64,000 bases of DNA, taken from NCBI RefSeq assembly GCF_027943255.1, contig NC_072897.1, positions 25,172,044 through 25,236,043 of the forward strand, read 5' to 3'. The notes beneath the pieces are model-generated. The model searched no databases and was not told the origin of the DNA. It saw nothing but the letters and a program-made list of their open reading frames with translations. Numbering within the stretch: the stretch's first letter is position 1; the number at the start of each line of letters is the position of its first letter. This document shows positions 21,715 through 31,684 of this stretch, piece by piece. This DNA is from Anastrepha obliqua (Eukaryota; Arthropoda; Insecta; Diptera; Tephritidae). The position numbers and the translations under genes are program-made.

Positions 21715-23060
21715 TGTCAGCATATCATATCCGGGTGCTTTTTTATGTTTAATTCGAGTTTTGATGCATAATATCACTTCTTGTGTGCTTGTTTTTGAGA
21801 TGGTATCAGTATTAACATTACTAATCGTGCCAATTTGTTTATGTTCATCGTTCGATAGGACATTTTCAAAATAATTTCCCAATGTCGCTGCTTTTTCATC
21901 ATTTGTAAAAGCCCATGTGTTGTCATCTTTTATTAGTGGAGGTTGATGCTTTATCTGGTTTTTAAGTTTTTTTGTACATTTCCACAAGGAATAATTTGTG
22001 TCATATGTAGGAGTTAAATTTTTTAAATATTTTTCAATTTCCTTATTTTTTATGTCACATAAACCAGCCTTCAAATTTTTTGTAGCTAAGTTTAACCTCT
22101 GTTTGTCTGCAGGAGATCTGGTTGTTTGCCATCTTTTTCTCGATTTTCTTTTTTCCTTGATTTGCTTCTTAATAGAAATGTCATTTGAAGTGTTTTGTGC
22201 GCTATATTTTTGCTGCGGTGTGAATCTGAATCCTGCGTCAATAAGTATGTCATTAAAATGTATGATGCGACGCTCAATGTCAAGTTGTGTTTTCAATGGT
22301 GTACTTAGAATGAGTTGTTGGGAGATGTGTTTTCGATACTCATCCCAGTCAGTCCTCTTTGTAAATATTTGGGGTGTTATCTCTATAGGCTCAATTTTTG
22401 ATGTATAGTTAAGTATTATCGGCGAGTTGTCAGAAGATAGTTCATAACTTGGTTTAAGCTTCAGTTGGTTATGGTTAATATTTTTTGTTATACAGAAGTC
22501 GATTAAATCCAGATTTTTTTTTAACATCCGTAGGCCAATAAGTTGGTTCACCCGTACTTATAAACCTGCAATTTTTTTTATGGATTGCGTTAATTAAATA
22601 TATAATATACCTTTTTTATTAGTCAAACTTGAACCCCAGTCAGTATGCTTTGCGTTTAAGTCTCCTCCAGCAATGAATCTGTTGTCTAATGTCTTAAAGT
22701 AATCATCATATTGATCCGTCTTTATCAAGTGTCGTGGTGGACAGTAGATAGAAGATATTGATATGGGTCCATTGTTGTCAACAATTTGTATAGACGTCGC
22801 TTGGATGGAGGTGACACATAGGGCAGTCGTTCAGTATGCTTTATGTTTTTTTTGATGATAATGGCTGTTCCTCCATGAGCTTTTCTGTCGGGATGATTAG
22901 TTGCATATAATTTATACCCGGGAAATGTTAAATAACTTTTGTCTGTGAAATGTGTTTCTGCAATTAACGCAATATCAATTTTTCTGTCAATTAAAAACCG
23001 CTGCAGCTCTAAATATGCCGTGTTAGTCCATTTGCATTCCAGATAAGAATTTTTGTGTTA
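21703..23060 (-). pseudogene. Jockey ORF2 N-terminal half (endonuclease and RT fingers)
   Basis: The 289-residue open stretch at 21682-22551 covers the spacer between endonuclease and RT and the first RT motif, ending KHKKAPGYDMLTGKAL, where the LOA element interrupts it. Upstream (22552-23060) the endonuclease is decayed: LIWNANGL near 23055, SSIYCPPRHL, and FIAGGDLNAKHTDWGS near 22680 are readable in broken frames. The role is target nicking and the start of the polymerase domain. Confidence 0.8.
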
Positions 23061-24350
23061 TTGCTTTCGTCCACTCGAGTTATTTATTAACATTGTAATT
23101 ATGTTCATCATATTAGTCATTTGGGTGATTAAAGTTTTTATCATGTCTTTGAATTCATCAATATCTTTGTTGTTTTGAGGTTTGATAGTTAGTTCTGGTT
23201 CTATTACCTGTGGATTTGATGAGGCTATGGCATCAGCATAACTTATACCTGGTATTACTGTTGATTTTGTGATGTTTGTGTTTTGGTTTGTTATGACTTC
23301 CTTTTTGCGTAAAGGTGGGAATCGTTGAATTTTTATGGCTTTATATATTTCGCAGCCTTTGTAATTGGCGGTATGATTACCTCCACATTGTGCGCATTTC
23401 ACTTGAATGGTTGGATTGTTGCAATCGCTTGTTAAATGTTTTCCTGCACATTTTACACATACTGAGTCTCTTGTGCAGTAATTCTTTGTATGTCCATACT
23501 TCTGACATTTTGTGCATTGTGCAATTATCCGTTTATGATGTGGCGCCTCAAACGATACAATGCAGTGCATTAATTTGTCTATGTTGTAAATGTCTTTGTT
23601 ATTAGTATTTGTTTCCAGTTAAAAAAAAAATAGTGGTAATGGTTTTTTTGTTGTTCTTTGTGTTATATTATATTAAATATATTTGTGACTTTATTACCTT
23701 TTTCTCTTAATTCACTCTTTATTTCTTCTTGGTCCACAGAAGGATGCATGTTGCGTAATACTACTTTAAACCCCCTCTCATTTTTTGGTTTGAAAGTATG
23801 CAGTTTTGTTCCTTTTTGTTTTAGCATTTGATGTATTTGAGTGTACGTTATTTGCTTGTACTCGTACTTCATTATTTCTTAGGATTTTTAGGACAAAATT
23901 GCTATTTGCTATTGCACTTGGAGCATTTTTTAGTGTCTTGATGCATTCCACACCTTGCACATATATTGGTGGTGGTTTATTATTAATATTTTTATTTTTT
24001 CGCTATTTAAATTTTGAGCATTAGTAACAGAGTTCTGCCCACTGTTCGCTTGTGTATTTGTTTCATTGTTTTCATTTTCGTCCTCAATAGCAAGAGATGC
24101 AAATTTGTTTGTGGACTTTGTATCGCCGCTTAGCCAGTAGTTTGGTAATTTGCTTTGGCTCAAGTTCGTTGTTATTTTTTGTTTTTTGTTGGTGGTTGAC
24201 AAAGTTGAGGACTTTATAGGTGAGTTTCGTGATCTCTTTATGGGAGGCTGCTCATTTAAAGCGTGAGGTTGTACATAAGAAGGTGGGGAGATGGCAAGCA
24301 ATGGTTTGTTTGATACGGTTGTTGTTGCAGTACTAGTGTACAGAATTGAT
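23058..24350 (-). pseudogene. Jockey ORF1 (gag-like RNA-binding protein)
   Basis: The piece at 23058-23570 carries three zinc knuckles: CTKCQKYGHTKNYC, then CVKCAGKHLTSDC, then CAQCGGNHTANYKGC. Before it, 23663-23872 carries FKVVLRNMHPSVDQEEIKSE, the zinc-associated domain upstream of the knuckles in Jockey ORF1. A Ser/Thr/Asn-rich N-terminal region occupies 23930-24301. ORF1 proteins bind element RNA and carry it to the nucleus. The frame is broken near 23930 and 23600. The R1 element interrupts the N-terminal region at 24366. Confidence 0.82.
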
Positions 24351-24365
24351 GTCGTTGTTGATGAT
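24351..24365. repeat. 15-bp target site duplication, left (R1)
   Basis: GTCGTTGTTGATGAT is repeated exactly at 29691-29705, on the two sides of the R1-clade element. Confidence 0.95.
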
Positions 24366-24604
24366 TTTTTTTTTTTTTTTTTTTTTTGGCGGTGAGGTTG
24401 GGTTAAAAATGCCTTCGCACCATATAGTAACCGTCGCTACTACGTGTGTGGTGATTCACTAAAAATATCCCTCCTCTTCTCTTGGATTTTTCCCTCCACC
24501 CCGGGACTGCTTCCGCATTGCTTCGAGGTAGAGGGCCAAGACGGCGTCCTAAGAAGGACACTTACTTACTCACCCTGCGTCCAGGGTCGCCTGTTTTGAG
24601 AAGC

Positions 24605-26785
24605 CTATGCCCAATGCTCTTCAGCATAGCTTTCCATTTCGCGCTTCTTTTTTCGGATAATATCCTCCACAAAATTTGCGACGGCATCCCATTTTTCTTC
24701 GTCTATCATCATTTTCTCGATAATTTCTTCAGGTGTAAATTCACCAATAGCTCGCTGCAGACCTGTTCTCCCTATGTTCCACCTCTCGCATTTAAAGAAG
24801 ATGTGTTCTGCATCATCATACTCAGTATATCCATATATGCAGTTTGGTTGGCTCACTTTTCCCATTCGCCACAGATACTTACGAAAGGACTCATGTCCAG
24901 ACAAAAACTGTGTGAGGTAATAGTTAACCTCACCGTGCTTTCTTTCTACCCACTTTTTTAGATCGGGTATTAGTCTCGCTGTCCATCTACCATACCTTTC
25001 AGAGTTCCATCTTGCCTGCCAAAGTGTGAGTGTTTGAACTCTATTATCGGAGAAGTATGGTACTGGGATTCCTGTGTTTTTTGCCTCCCATCTCCGTTTA
25101 CGCTCTTGTGCTAGAATATCTATAGGGATGGTTCCGCTGATAACTAACACCTCTGCTTCAGATACTGTTCTGTATGACGAAGCCACTCTGAGAGCACAGG
25201 TGCGTTGCACAGATTGTAGAATTTTCCGCCGGCATTGCTTAGGTGAATCTGCCTTAAGTGAATCTGTCTTAAGTGAATCTGCCCATATTTCGCATCCGTA
25301 TAAGAGAATCGAGTTCGTCGTGTCCATTAAAAGTTTTCGCTTGTTCTTCGTTGGACCTCCAAGGTTTGCCATGAGCTTACTTAACATGCCGCTTACCTTG
25401 GCAGCTCTTGTGGCAGCATGGTTTATATGCGCCCAGTAGGTTAGCCTTGTGTCTAATTGCACTCCTAGGTACTTGACCACTCTTTTTGTGAATAAAGTGG
25501 CATCAAGTACTTGTATGTCTACTTCTAATGGGATACGTCTGTTCGTTAGAAGGATTAGCTCTGTTTTCTCTGTGGCCAGCTTTAATCCATGGTCTTCTAG
25601 CCATGTCTGGACTCGGATCATCACCTGATTTAACTTTCTTTTGGCTTCGTCGGTGTTTCGGGCGATTATTACAGCTGCAATGTCATCTGCGTATCCCACT
25701 AAATGCACATCCTCAGGCATCTCTATTCGAAGGATTTCATCGTAGCTTATATTCCAGAGTTCAGGTCCAAGTATTGATCCTTGAGCCGCACTTGCTGTTA
25801 TGTTTTTAGTCTTACACCCTTCTCGCGTTTCGTATAAGAGCACGCGATTGCTGAGATAGCTACGAATAATCTTCAATAGATTATTCGGGATCTTGAATGT
25901 TACCTTTAAAGCTTCAATTACGTCGTTCCAGCTTAAACTGTTGAAAGCATTTCTAATATCCAGTGTGGCTAGTAATACTAAGCGTTTGGAGTATCGATTA
26001 CCCGTCTGGGCATGTTCTACGCTAGCTATTACATCTTGGATGGCTCCTAAGATGGATCTGCCTCTTCTAAAACCATGCTGCCTGTCGGAGAGGCCGCCAC
26101 TGTTCTCTACGGCTTCGCTAAGCCTATGCTTTATCAGTTTCTCAAAGAGTTTTCCTGCGCTATCCAGCATACATAAGGGTCTACAAGAGGACGCTAATGT
26201 TGGGTCTCCCTTCCCCTTACTGATTAGTACCAGTTTTTGTTTTTTCCATATTTCTGGAAAAATTCCTTCTTTTAGGCATGCGTTGTACATGTTTAGCAGC
26301 AAAAGAGGGCGTTCGATTGCCAATAGTGTCAATATTTGTGCAACTATGCCATCAGGTCCTGGCGCTTTATTGCATTTCATTGCTTTTGCAGCATCCATTA
26401 GTTCTTCTTCTGTGAATGGGACAGGTTCCGTTGCTTCATGCTCGAGTTCTTCCCTCTCAGCACAGTGTGTTGGGAAGAGTGTGTCGACTATTTTGCTTAC
26501 CATTTCGGTTTCCATATCAGCAGCAGGGGATTTGGCTTCTAGCTTTTTCATAACGATTTTGTAGCCCAGCCTCCATGGGTTATTGTTTAGATCGTTTCGT
26601 AGCTCTTCCCATTTGTCTTTTTTGCTTTGGCTTATGGCTTTCCTCAATTTTTTTTCTGCTCTTTTTGTATTCTTCGGATTCCGGTATCGCCTGGCCCAAT
26701 CTTCTGGCTCTAGTATACTTTCTACGCTTATGGATGCACATATCTCTAAGTTCTGCGATCTCATGTGTCCACCAGTATACAGCAT
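24605..26785 (-). CDS. R1-clade ORF2 reverse transcriptase
   Basis: A 726-residue open frame. RT motifs are NKAPGPDGI (about residue 140), LVLISKGKGDP, CRPLCMLDSAGKLFEKLI, QHGFRRGRSI, LDIRNAFNSLSW, AAQGSILGPELWNISYD, GYADDIAAVI (Tyr at about 363) and VKYLGVQLDTRL. The C-terminus has the Cys/His region of R1-type ORF2, but it begins CIYG where a second cysteine is usual, so one ligand may be lost. The polymerase palm looks intact. The upstream part of ORF2 (26580-27611) is in another frame; the shift lies near 26680-26720, where both frames read related Lys/Arg-rich sequence. Confidence 0.92.
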   Translation of the reverse strand: MLYTGGHMRSQNLEICASISVESILEPEDWARRYRNPKNTKRAEKKLRKAISQSKKDKWEELRNDLNNNPWRLGYKIVMKKLEAKSPAADMETEMVSKIVDTLFPTHCAEREELEHEATEPVPFTEEELMDAAKAMKCNKAPGPDGIVAQILTLLAIERPLLLLNMYNACLKEGIFPEIWKKQKLVLISKGKGDPTLASSCRPLCMLDSAGKLFEKLIKHRLSEAVENSGGLSDRQHGFRRGRSILGAIQDVIASVEHAQTGNRYSKRLVLLATLDIRNAFNSLSWNDVIEALKVTFKIPNNLLKIIRSYLSNRVLLYETREGCKTKNITASAAQGSILGPELWNISYDEILRIEMPEDVHLVGYADDIAAVIIARNTDEAKRKLNQVMIRVQTWLEDHGLKLATEKTELILLTNRRIPLEVDIQVLDATLFTKRVVKYLGVQLDTRLTYWAHINHAATRAAKVSGMLSKLMANLGGPTKNKRKLLMDTTNSILLYGCEIWADSLKTDSLKADSPKQCRRKILQSVQRTCALRVASSYRTVSEAEVLVISGTIPIDILAQERKRRWEAKNTGIPVPYFSDNRVQTLTLWQARWNSERYGRWTARLIPDLKKWVERKHGEVNYYLTQFLSGHESFRKYLWRMGKVSQPNCIYGYTEYDDAEHIFFKCERWNIGRTGLQRAIGEFTPEEIIEKMMIDEEKWDAVANFVEDIIRKKKREMESYAEEHWA

Positions 26786-27611
26786 TTCTCTTTTTGTTCT
26801 TATCTATTTTAGGCATAGATGCGTTGCAACCTATCGTAATGCATTGCATTGTGGTCTTGACTAGTGTTTTTGCTGTACTATTCGTACAGATCGTCGTTTT
26901 ATTTTCGTCAATAGTTGCAAGGAGCGTCGCTGGGTTTAGCTTGTTTATGTTCCATTTGCGTGTACTTTTATTTCGATTTTCACGCACTCTTTGGTTTTCC
27001 ATTTCAATGCAAAACGTGATGTATTGATGGTCACTCCCATTGTAATCTTCCAGGACTCTCCAGTCTTTAGTTAAGGAAACTATGCTCTCCGATGCTAGGG
27101 TTATTTCGGGTGTTGTGCCTTCACAACCTGGCTTTCAGTACGTAGTCGTTCCTGTGTTGAGTACCACTAAACCTAGTCTGGCTGCCATGTCCAGCACTCG
27201 TCTACCTCTTGAGTTCGTTATCGCCGAGCCCCATTCGGTTGCTTTTGAGTTGAAGTCTCCTGCTATTATTAGTCGTCCCTCTAAACTAAGGGCTTTGTCT
27301 TCAATACTTTCCAGTTTCCGGGTGAATTCATCTATATTGTCGTTCGGTGTAAGATAACAGCTTATCATTGTGAATTGGCTGTTTTGAACGTAGACGAAAC
27401 CATCGCCTGATCCTTTCGCGATTATTACGAAATTTGTGCCCCTAGGCAGCCAGATGGCGGCAGTTCCCGACTCGTCTTCGATCCAAGCTTTCTCGGATTG
27501 AGCGTATTGTTCGCTTATCAATACTGCTTGAACTCCTTTTTCTAAGACCATCTGCTCCATTAGCAGGTCTGCGTTTTTACTCCTGTGCATATTTGCTTGA
27601 AGTATAATCAT
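26580..27611 (-). pseudogene. R1-clade ORF2 endonuclease and linker
   Basis: The frame starts at the ATG at 27611, three bases after the ORF1 TAA. It shows IILQANMHRSKNADLL at the start, then LISEQYA, GRLIIAGDFNSKATEWGS (catalytic D and N) and RRVLDMAARLGLVVLNTG. A TGA follows TTTY at about 27132-27134. Beyond it the same frame continues with GCEGTTPEITLAS and GSDHQYITF to 26580, so only one nonsense codon interrupts the nuclease. This domain nicks target DNA and determines insertion specificity in R1-type elements. It connects to the RT through the frameshift near 26700. Confidence 0.88.
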
Positions 27612-27614
27612 ATT

Positions 27615-28409
27615 TTATCTTGTCTTGGCATGTTCTTTTGTCATCGGGCATTTGCCCGAGCCTGGCAAATGCTTTGTCTCGCTGCGATTGGCATCAGTGC
27701 ATAGGCAGCATTTGGGCTCTTTGGTGCACCCTTTCATTTTGTGCCCAGCTTCTCCACATCGGATGCATCTACCTTTTCCGCTTCTGTCTGGTCCTTTACA
27801 GTTTGATTGAAGGTGTCCGACACCGAAGCACCGGTAGCAGCGTTTCAGAGATGTGCTAGCTCTCATCCTTGCACTAACCCATCCGATTTTGATATTCGTT
27901 TGCTTGAGCAGCTTTTCTGCGCTTTCAATAGCGAGAGTAACAAAAGCCCGTACTTGTTGTCGTTGATTAGGTTTTGTAATCCTTACATCGATATTTTCAT
28001 TAGTGCCAGCTAGCAGTTTTCTCACAGCGTCATCAACTTCCTTCTTCTCCGTGACGGCATCCAAGTCTCTGATCTCTACAGTTGAAGTTGGTCTGAGGGT
28101 TGTAATGGAACCGACCGCTTTTACGGTTTCCTCTAGTTCTCTCAAAAAATCAGCGTTAACTGTTTTCCCCTTTTCTAACTCAAGTAAAAGAGCCCCTGTT
28201 TTGGTTCTTCTTATGCCTTTCACCGTTGTGGTTTCGTCTGGCATGGTCTTTTCTCGGATGCTTTTGTGGATTTCAGCATAACTGTGGCCCTCTACCGGCT
28301 TTACCAACACAGCCTCCGATTTTGGTTTTGGTGCTCGTTCATTCTTCTTTTGGCTCGCTTTATCCTTCCTTGCTCCGTCGTTTTGCGCTCCATCACTTCC
28401 TTTTGGCAC
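27615..28409 (-). CDS. R1-clade ORF1, C-terminal part with CCHC knuckles
   Basis: 264 open residues. The first 60 are Lys/Ser/Pro-rich. A folded region follows (YAEIHKSIREKTMPDET, GALLLELEKGK, VEIRDLDAVTEKKEV), as in R1-type ORF1 proteins. Three zinc knuckles close it: CYRCFGVGHLQSNC, then CIRCGEAGHKMKGC, then CCLC with further Cys/His. The protein packages element RNA. It is continuous in frame with 28539-29150 and separated from it by one TAG. It ends in TAA three bases before the ORF2 ATG. Confidence 0.88.
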   Translation of the reverse strand: MPKGSDGAQNDGARKDKASQKKNERAPKPKSEAVLVKPVEGHSYAEIHKSIREKTMPDETTTVKGIRRTKTGALLLELEKGKTVNADFLRELEETVKAVGSITTLRPTSTVEIRDLDAVTEKKEVDDAVRKLLAGTNENIDVRITKPNQRQQVRAFVTLAIESAEKLLKQTNIKIGWVSARMRASTSLKRCYRCFGVGHLQSNCKGPDRSGKGRCIRCGEAGHKMKGCTKEPKCCLCTDANRSETKHLPGSGKCPMTKEHAKTR

Positions 28410-28538
28410 GGTATTGGGCCTAGATTTTTGCCGGCTTACTACTTGCCATTTCTCAGGCTCTCGAACTCTTAGTTTCTTCGAAGAGTCAGGTGCGGCAGGA
28501 CTTGGTGCATTCCGTTTTGCGGTTAAAGGAGTACTCTC

Positions 28539-29150
28539 CTAAACAACACCTGTTTTTCGAGCTGTTGCGGGGGTGTCACCTCCGATTTCTTTCGTGGATG
28601 TGTCCGGCAAGAGACGACCTTTACCAGCTTTCTCAGCTCGGATCCAACCTCTTCTGCAGTTTTTCATGACGTCGAACAGTTCGTCAAGCTCTGAGACTCC
28701 GGTCTTTATTTCCGTGGAGGTATTCCTACTCTTCAATATAACTGCTTTCATCTTCCTAAGCACTCTCAAACATTTCTCTACGGCTTCCTCTTCTTCAGCT
28801 CGCATTTTGAGAATAAACTCTTGGCGCGGAGATGCATTGGTTTCCCGTTCTGTGTTTGCGTCCTTTGCAGTTGCAGGGGTATGCGACGGCGTATTGGGCG
28901 CATTTGCAGTAGTTTTAACCTCTTTTGACGTTACTCTTACGTCGAATTCTTGAGGCGTCTTTTCAGCTCCTTCATTGACCGTCTTTGATTTTCCTATGTT
29001 TTGCAATGTTCCAGTCGTAAGGGGCAAATTTGGTGGTGGCGAGCGAAGCAGTCGAGGTTTCCTTACGAAAGGGCTCTGCTCTATATCTCCATCAGTAATG
29101 GCCTTCTGCTGTTTTTCTTCTTTTTGTCTTTTTTCCTTAATTGTTTCCAT
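28539..29150 (-). CDS. R1-clade ORF1, N-terminal part
   Basis: 203 residues from an ATG at 29150, low-complexity and charged: METIKEKRQKEEKQQKAIT, then Pro/Thr-rich blocks and a segment with ISELDELF-like spacing (TGVSELDELFDVMKNCRRGW). It ends at a TAG at 28536-28538. The same frame reopens beyond it to 28409 and the zinc-knuckle part, so ORF1 was one protein of about 510 residues. It has no enzymatic motif; by position it is the N-terminus of the RNA-binding protein. Confidence 0.75.
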   Translation of the reverse strand: METIKEKRQKEEKQQKAITDGDIEQSPFVRKPRLLRSPPPNLPLTTGTLQNIGKSKTVNEGAEKTPQEFDVRVTSKEVKTTANAPNTPSHTPATAKDANTERETNASPRQEFILKMRAEEEEAVEKCLRVLRKMKAVILKSRNTSTEIKTGVSELDELFDVMKNCRRGWIRAEKAGKGRLLPDTSTKEIGGDTPATARKTGVV

Positions 29151-29690
29151 TCTTTTTTATTTAACCAGCGCTTCGTGTGCAGGGGGGCGGGCCGAAATAG
29201 TCAAGAGCGGGTGTACCCTCGAAGGCAATGCTCCTACCCCAGTTCCCTGAGGCCTGACCTACGCTTTACCGATCCCGGAAAACACGGACGGACCGGCGCT
29301 CGCCCGGAGCAACGAAAGCTACTACCCTTTCCCCCAATGAAGACTTCCTGACCAGGGTCCAAGGCGGCTGGTTACTGATATACAACGAAGCTAACACATC
29401 GGCAGAGCGAACTCACATCACCCCTTTGAGGTCGCAGGTGGAAAGCCATAACGACCTATCCAGGGACTCCCAGTGCACCCCGTTGCATACCGGTCATGCT
29501 TTTTACAGTCGCACCTAACATGGTGAACAGACACTGACCAGCACCCCGCCCAATATGGGAACAGACATGTGCTGGATTTTGTCTCCTAACTTTCTAGCTA
29601 ACTTAAAGTCGCTGAAACGAGGGACATCTTGACTAGAGTCCGCGGGGTCGTCGTACCCGTCACCTCCTTGTGGGAGATGTCCTTGCGGGA
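29151..29690 (-). promoter_or_regulatory. R1-clade element 5' UTR
   Basis: About 540 bp between the 15-bp duplication at the element's 5' end and the ORF1 ATG, GC-richer than the neighbourhood and without a long ORF. In non-LTR elements this region usually carries an internal promoter or, in R1, rRNA-linked processing signals. I see no specific motif. Confidence 0.5.
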
Positions 29691-29705
29691 GTCGTTGTTG
29701 ATGAT
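29691..29705. repeat. 15-bp target site duplication, right (R1)
   Basis: Exact copy of 24351-24365. Confidence 0.95.
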
Positions 29706-29980
29706 GAGTTGGTTGGGGTTGTTGTTGGCAATCCGTTTGTGCTCACGCACGTTGCGAAACTGCCATTAAACGGCTGAGCTTGAAGGTTGACGCTCCCTAC
29801 GCTTTGCGGTAATCCTGCAGAGTTAATAGAGAGGGATGTCTTTATTTCGTTTACTTTCTTTTGCATTGACTTCGCGCGCGTATTTGCCGGAGTACTCACA
29901 GTTTCAAAAGTTATTATTTTTGTTACAAGCTCACTCGCGGGTTGCTTTCCTCTCCGCGTGGGAGAGTGCCGCACACTCAT
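29706..29980 (-). pseudogene. Jockey ORF1 N-terminus
   Basis: The frame starts MSVRHSPTRRGKQPASELVT and continues through a coiled, polar region (RAKSMQKKVNEIKTSLSIN) into a Thr/Ser/Asn-rich stretch with GLPTTTPTNSSS, where the R1 element cuts it. The Thr/Ser-rich reading resumes at 24350. It is the 5' end of the Jockey ORF1 whose zinc-knuckle end is at 23058-23570. Confidence 0.7.
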
Positions 29981-30259
29981 CTTGCCTTCTGATAATTTGC
30001 TTGTACACTTTGTTTTTATTTATTTTTTTAATTTTATTTCTTAGTTTGTTTATTAGCAAGAAATTGTTTGTAATTATGTTTGTAACACTTGCAATTGCTA
30101 TGGATGAGTCTCTGTCTCTTTTAAGCAGTATTGCATACAAAACACAGTGGAAAAACTATTATTAATACGGATCGAAATTAAAACACGTCCGAATCAACGC
30201 ACAGCTAGGTTATGTGATATGTTATATGTAACAAAGATATATATAATTTGACGAGCATA

Positions 30260-30780
30260 CTTTACTCTAAAATAAAATTTGAACCTCCGCATCAGAAAAG
30301 GACTTTGCCTCAGTACATCAATTGTCAGAAATATAATAATTATTGCACAAGAAGTCCAGTCTGCGTTGAATGTGCAAGTCCGCACAAAACATCGAACTGT
30401 ACTCTTAATATATATAAATGATGATAACATAAAATATTCCCTATGTAAGGAGAAGCACACCACAAACAACAAAGGCTGCATGGTCTACAAATCCCTAAGA
30501 GTGCAAAGTTTCCTACCTCACCGGAAAAAGAAGATGCCTGCTCCACAGACAAGCCCAAACAATCAAAACAACACAAGCAAACCCACGAGAAAAATCTTAG
30601 GGACTTATGCACAAGTAGTAACACAGACAACAAAGAACAAATAAAACAAGTACTATGCCTCAAAACGATGATATACAAGAATTGAACACAATGATAAGTC
30701 AGCTAATCAATCAAATCGAACATGAAGAACATCATAACAGTTCTCATCACCAAAATTAACTATTTTCGAACGATCGAGAA
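30260..30780 (+). pseudogene. Jockey-type ORF1 fragment, opposite orientation
   Basis: The plus strand reads zinc-knuckle remnants INCQKYNNYC, then CVECASPHKTSNC, then a KGCMVYKSLRVQSFLP segment and a tail with NNQNNTSKPTRKILGTYAQV. This parallels the end of the Jockey ORF1 at 23058-23570 (KGCEIYKAIKIQRFPP...ISYADA) but belongs to a different, diverged subfamily. It lies head-to-head with the split Jockey element. There is no ORF2 and both ends are lost. Confidence 0.75.
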
Positions 30781-31188
30781 AATTGGCATAGGGCGGCTCG
30801 TTTTATGAATGAAAGTACTTTGCTCTTAGAACTATGAACTCGAATTTATCAAAGAACTTTTTGATGATGAGTTTTGTTGTACAGTACAATAGTAGAAACT
30901 GTTCGGCGCCGCCTCGACTATTTCAGACTGTTCAGCACTATGGCAACTAGAATGATGGCCGCTACGGCTGCTCCTATTAATACATTTTGTTCTTGTAGTC
31001 GCTAGGCATAGAATTTTAGCTTGGGAGGACGTACGCATTTAGAGAAATAAAGTGAGTGCTCTGTGTGTGCGGTTATATGTACGTGCATATGTGTATATCA
31101 ATAAGCATTGTTTTGCTGAAAGTTCAGAACACAAATGTGTACGTACTTAGGCTAGGGCATGATGTGTGCATACGCACATACAAATATG
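30781..31188. other. Unassigned stretch left of the errantivirus
   Basis: On the minus strand around 30920-30990 one frame encodes a hydrophobic segment (NVLIGAAVAAIILVAIVLNS) that looks like a transmembrane helix and could be an env tail, but no context confirms it. Nothing else is recognisable. Confidence 0.35.
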
Positions 31189-31192
31189 TACA
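31189..31192. repeat. TACA target duplication, left (errantivirus)
   Basis: TACA directly precedes the LTR at 31193 and recurs at 38139-38142 after the other LTR. Four-base alternating pyrimidine-purine duplications are usual for Ty3/gypsy and errantivirus insertions. Confidence 0.8.
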
Positions 31193-31684
31193 ACTTAACT
31201 TTTGCACGGAGCGCGGAAGGTTTTTAAAAATTAAACCATCTTGCTTGGTGTTTCAATAATAAGTCTGCCTCTCTTTATTCATTCCTTCTTATTTATAACA
31301 TATTTTCTTACTACTACATTCATAACCCTAGCTTAAATATGTGTGAGGCTTAGGATTCTATGTTTATCTTAATTCTATGGAAAGCGGACCATAAGTGTTA
31401 GGTGACGGCCGCTTCCTTCATTAGCAAAGTGTCAATGACATATTTGACACTTTCGCTATTAATACATAAGTGCTTCTATTATTTATTGGGAATTTGTGTG
31501 TGGTCTTAAATTATGGATTTGTGTGTGGTCTTAAATTATGGTTAAATGTTTACATTATTGGTAATTTGTGTGGTCTTAAATTATGGTTAAATGTTTACAT
31601 TATTGGTAAGTAGTGTGTGGTCTTAAATTATGGTTAAATGTTTACATTATTGGTAAGTAGTGTGTGGTATGGGTGGTGTTAACT
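31193..31684 (-). repeat. 3' LTR of the errantivirus
   Basis: Matches 37646-38138 over its whole length with a few differences (for example GGAAGG against GGAGG, and one TG unit less in a repeat). It contains tandem units of about 49 bp with the core GTGTGGTCTTAAATTATGG (about 31500-31670). The termini are short inverted sequences (AGTTAAC against GTTAAGT in element orientation). Confidence 0.92.

Larger units (their letters stand above)
24366..29690 (-). mobile_element. R1-clade LINE, full length, inserted in Jockey ORF1
   Basis: A 5.3-kb minus-strand element bounded by exact 15-bp duplications. From 5' to 3' it has a 5' UTR of about 540 bp (29151-29690), ORF1 (27615-29150), ORF2 (24605-27611), a 3' UTR, and a tail of more than 20 A (T run about 24366-24388). 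Both ORFs have the R1 clade layout: ORF1 with CCHC knuckles, ORF2 with APE endonuclease, RT and a terminal Cys/His region, and no RNase H. It is not in 28S rDNA, the home of classical R1. Only two nonsense codons and one frameshift separate it from open frames, so it is fairly young. Confidence 0.9.
16330..30170 (-). mobile_element. Jockey-clade LINE split by two insertions
   Basis: One minus-strand Jockey-type element can be followed through three blocks: 16330-17632 (RT palm to 3' end), 21703-24365 (RT fingers, endonuclease, most of ORF1) and 29691 to about 30170 (ORF1 start and 5' region). Removing the insertions at 17633-21702 and 24366-29690 leaves about 4.4 kb, a normal Jockey length. 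The RT reading runs through the first junction: TGKALF on one side, GKALTEVPIEAYLF on the other. The outer ends are approximate because no target duplication was found. Confidence 0.8.

Noticed and set aside
25074..26564. Plus-strand ORFs up to 223 residues
   Set aside because: They are antisense shadows of the R1-clade RT (24605-26785).
31500..31680. CRISPR-like array
   Set aside because: The repeats are direct units within an LTR of an insect element, without unique spacers or cas genes.
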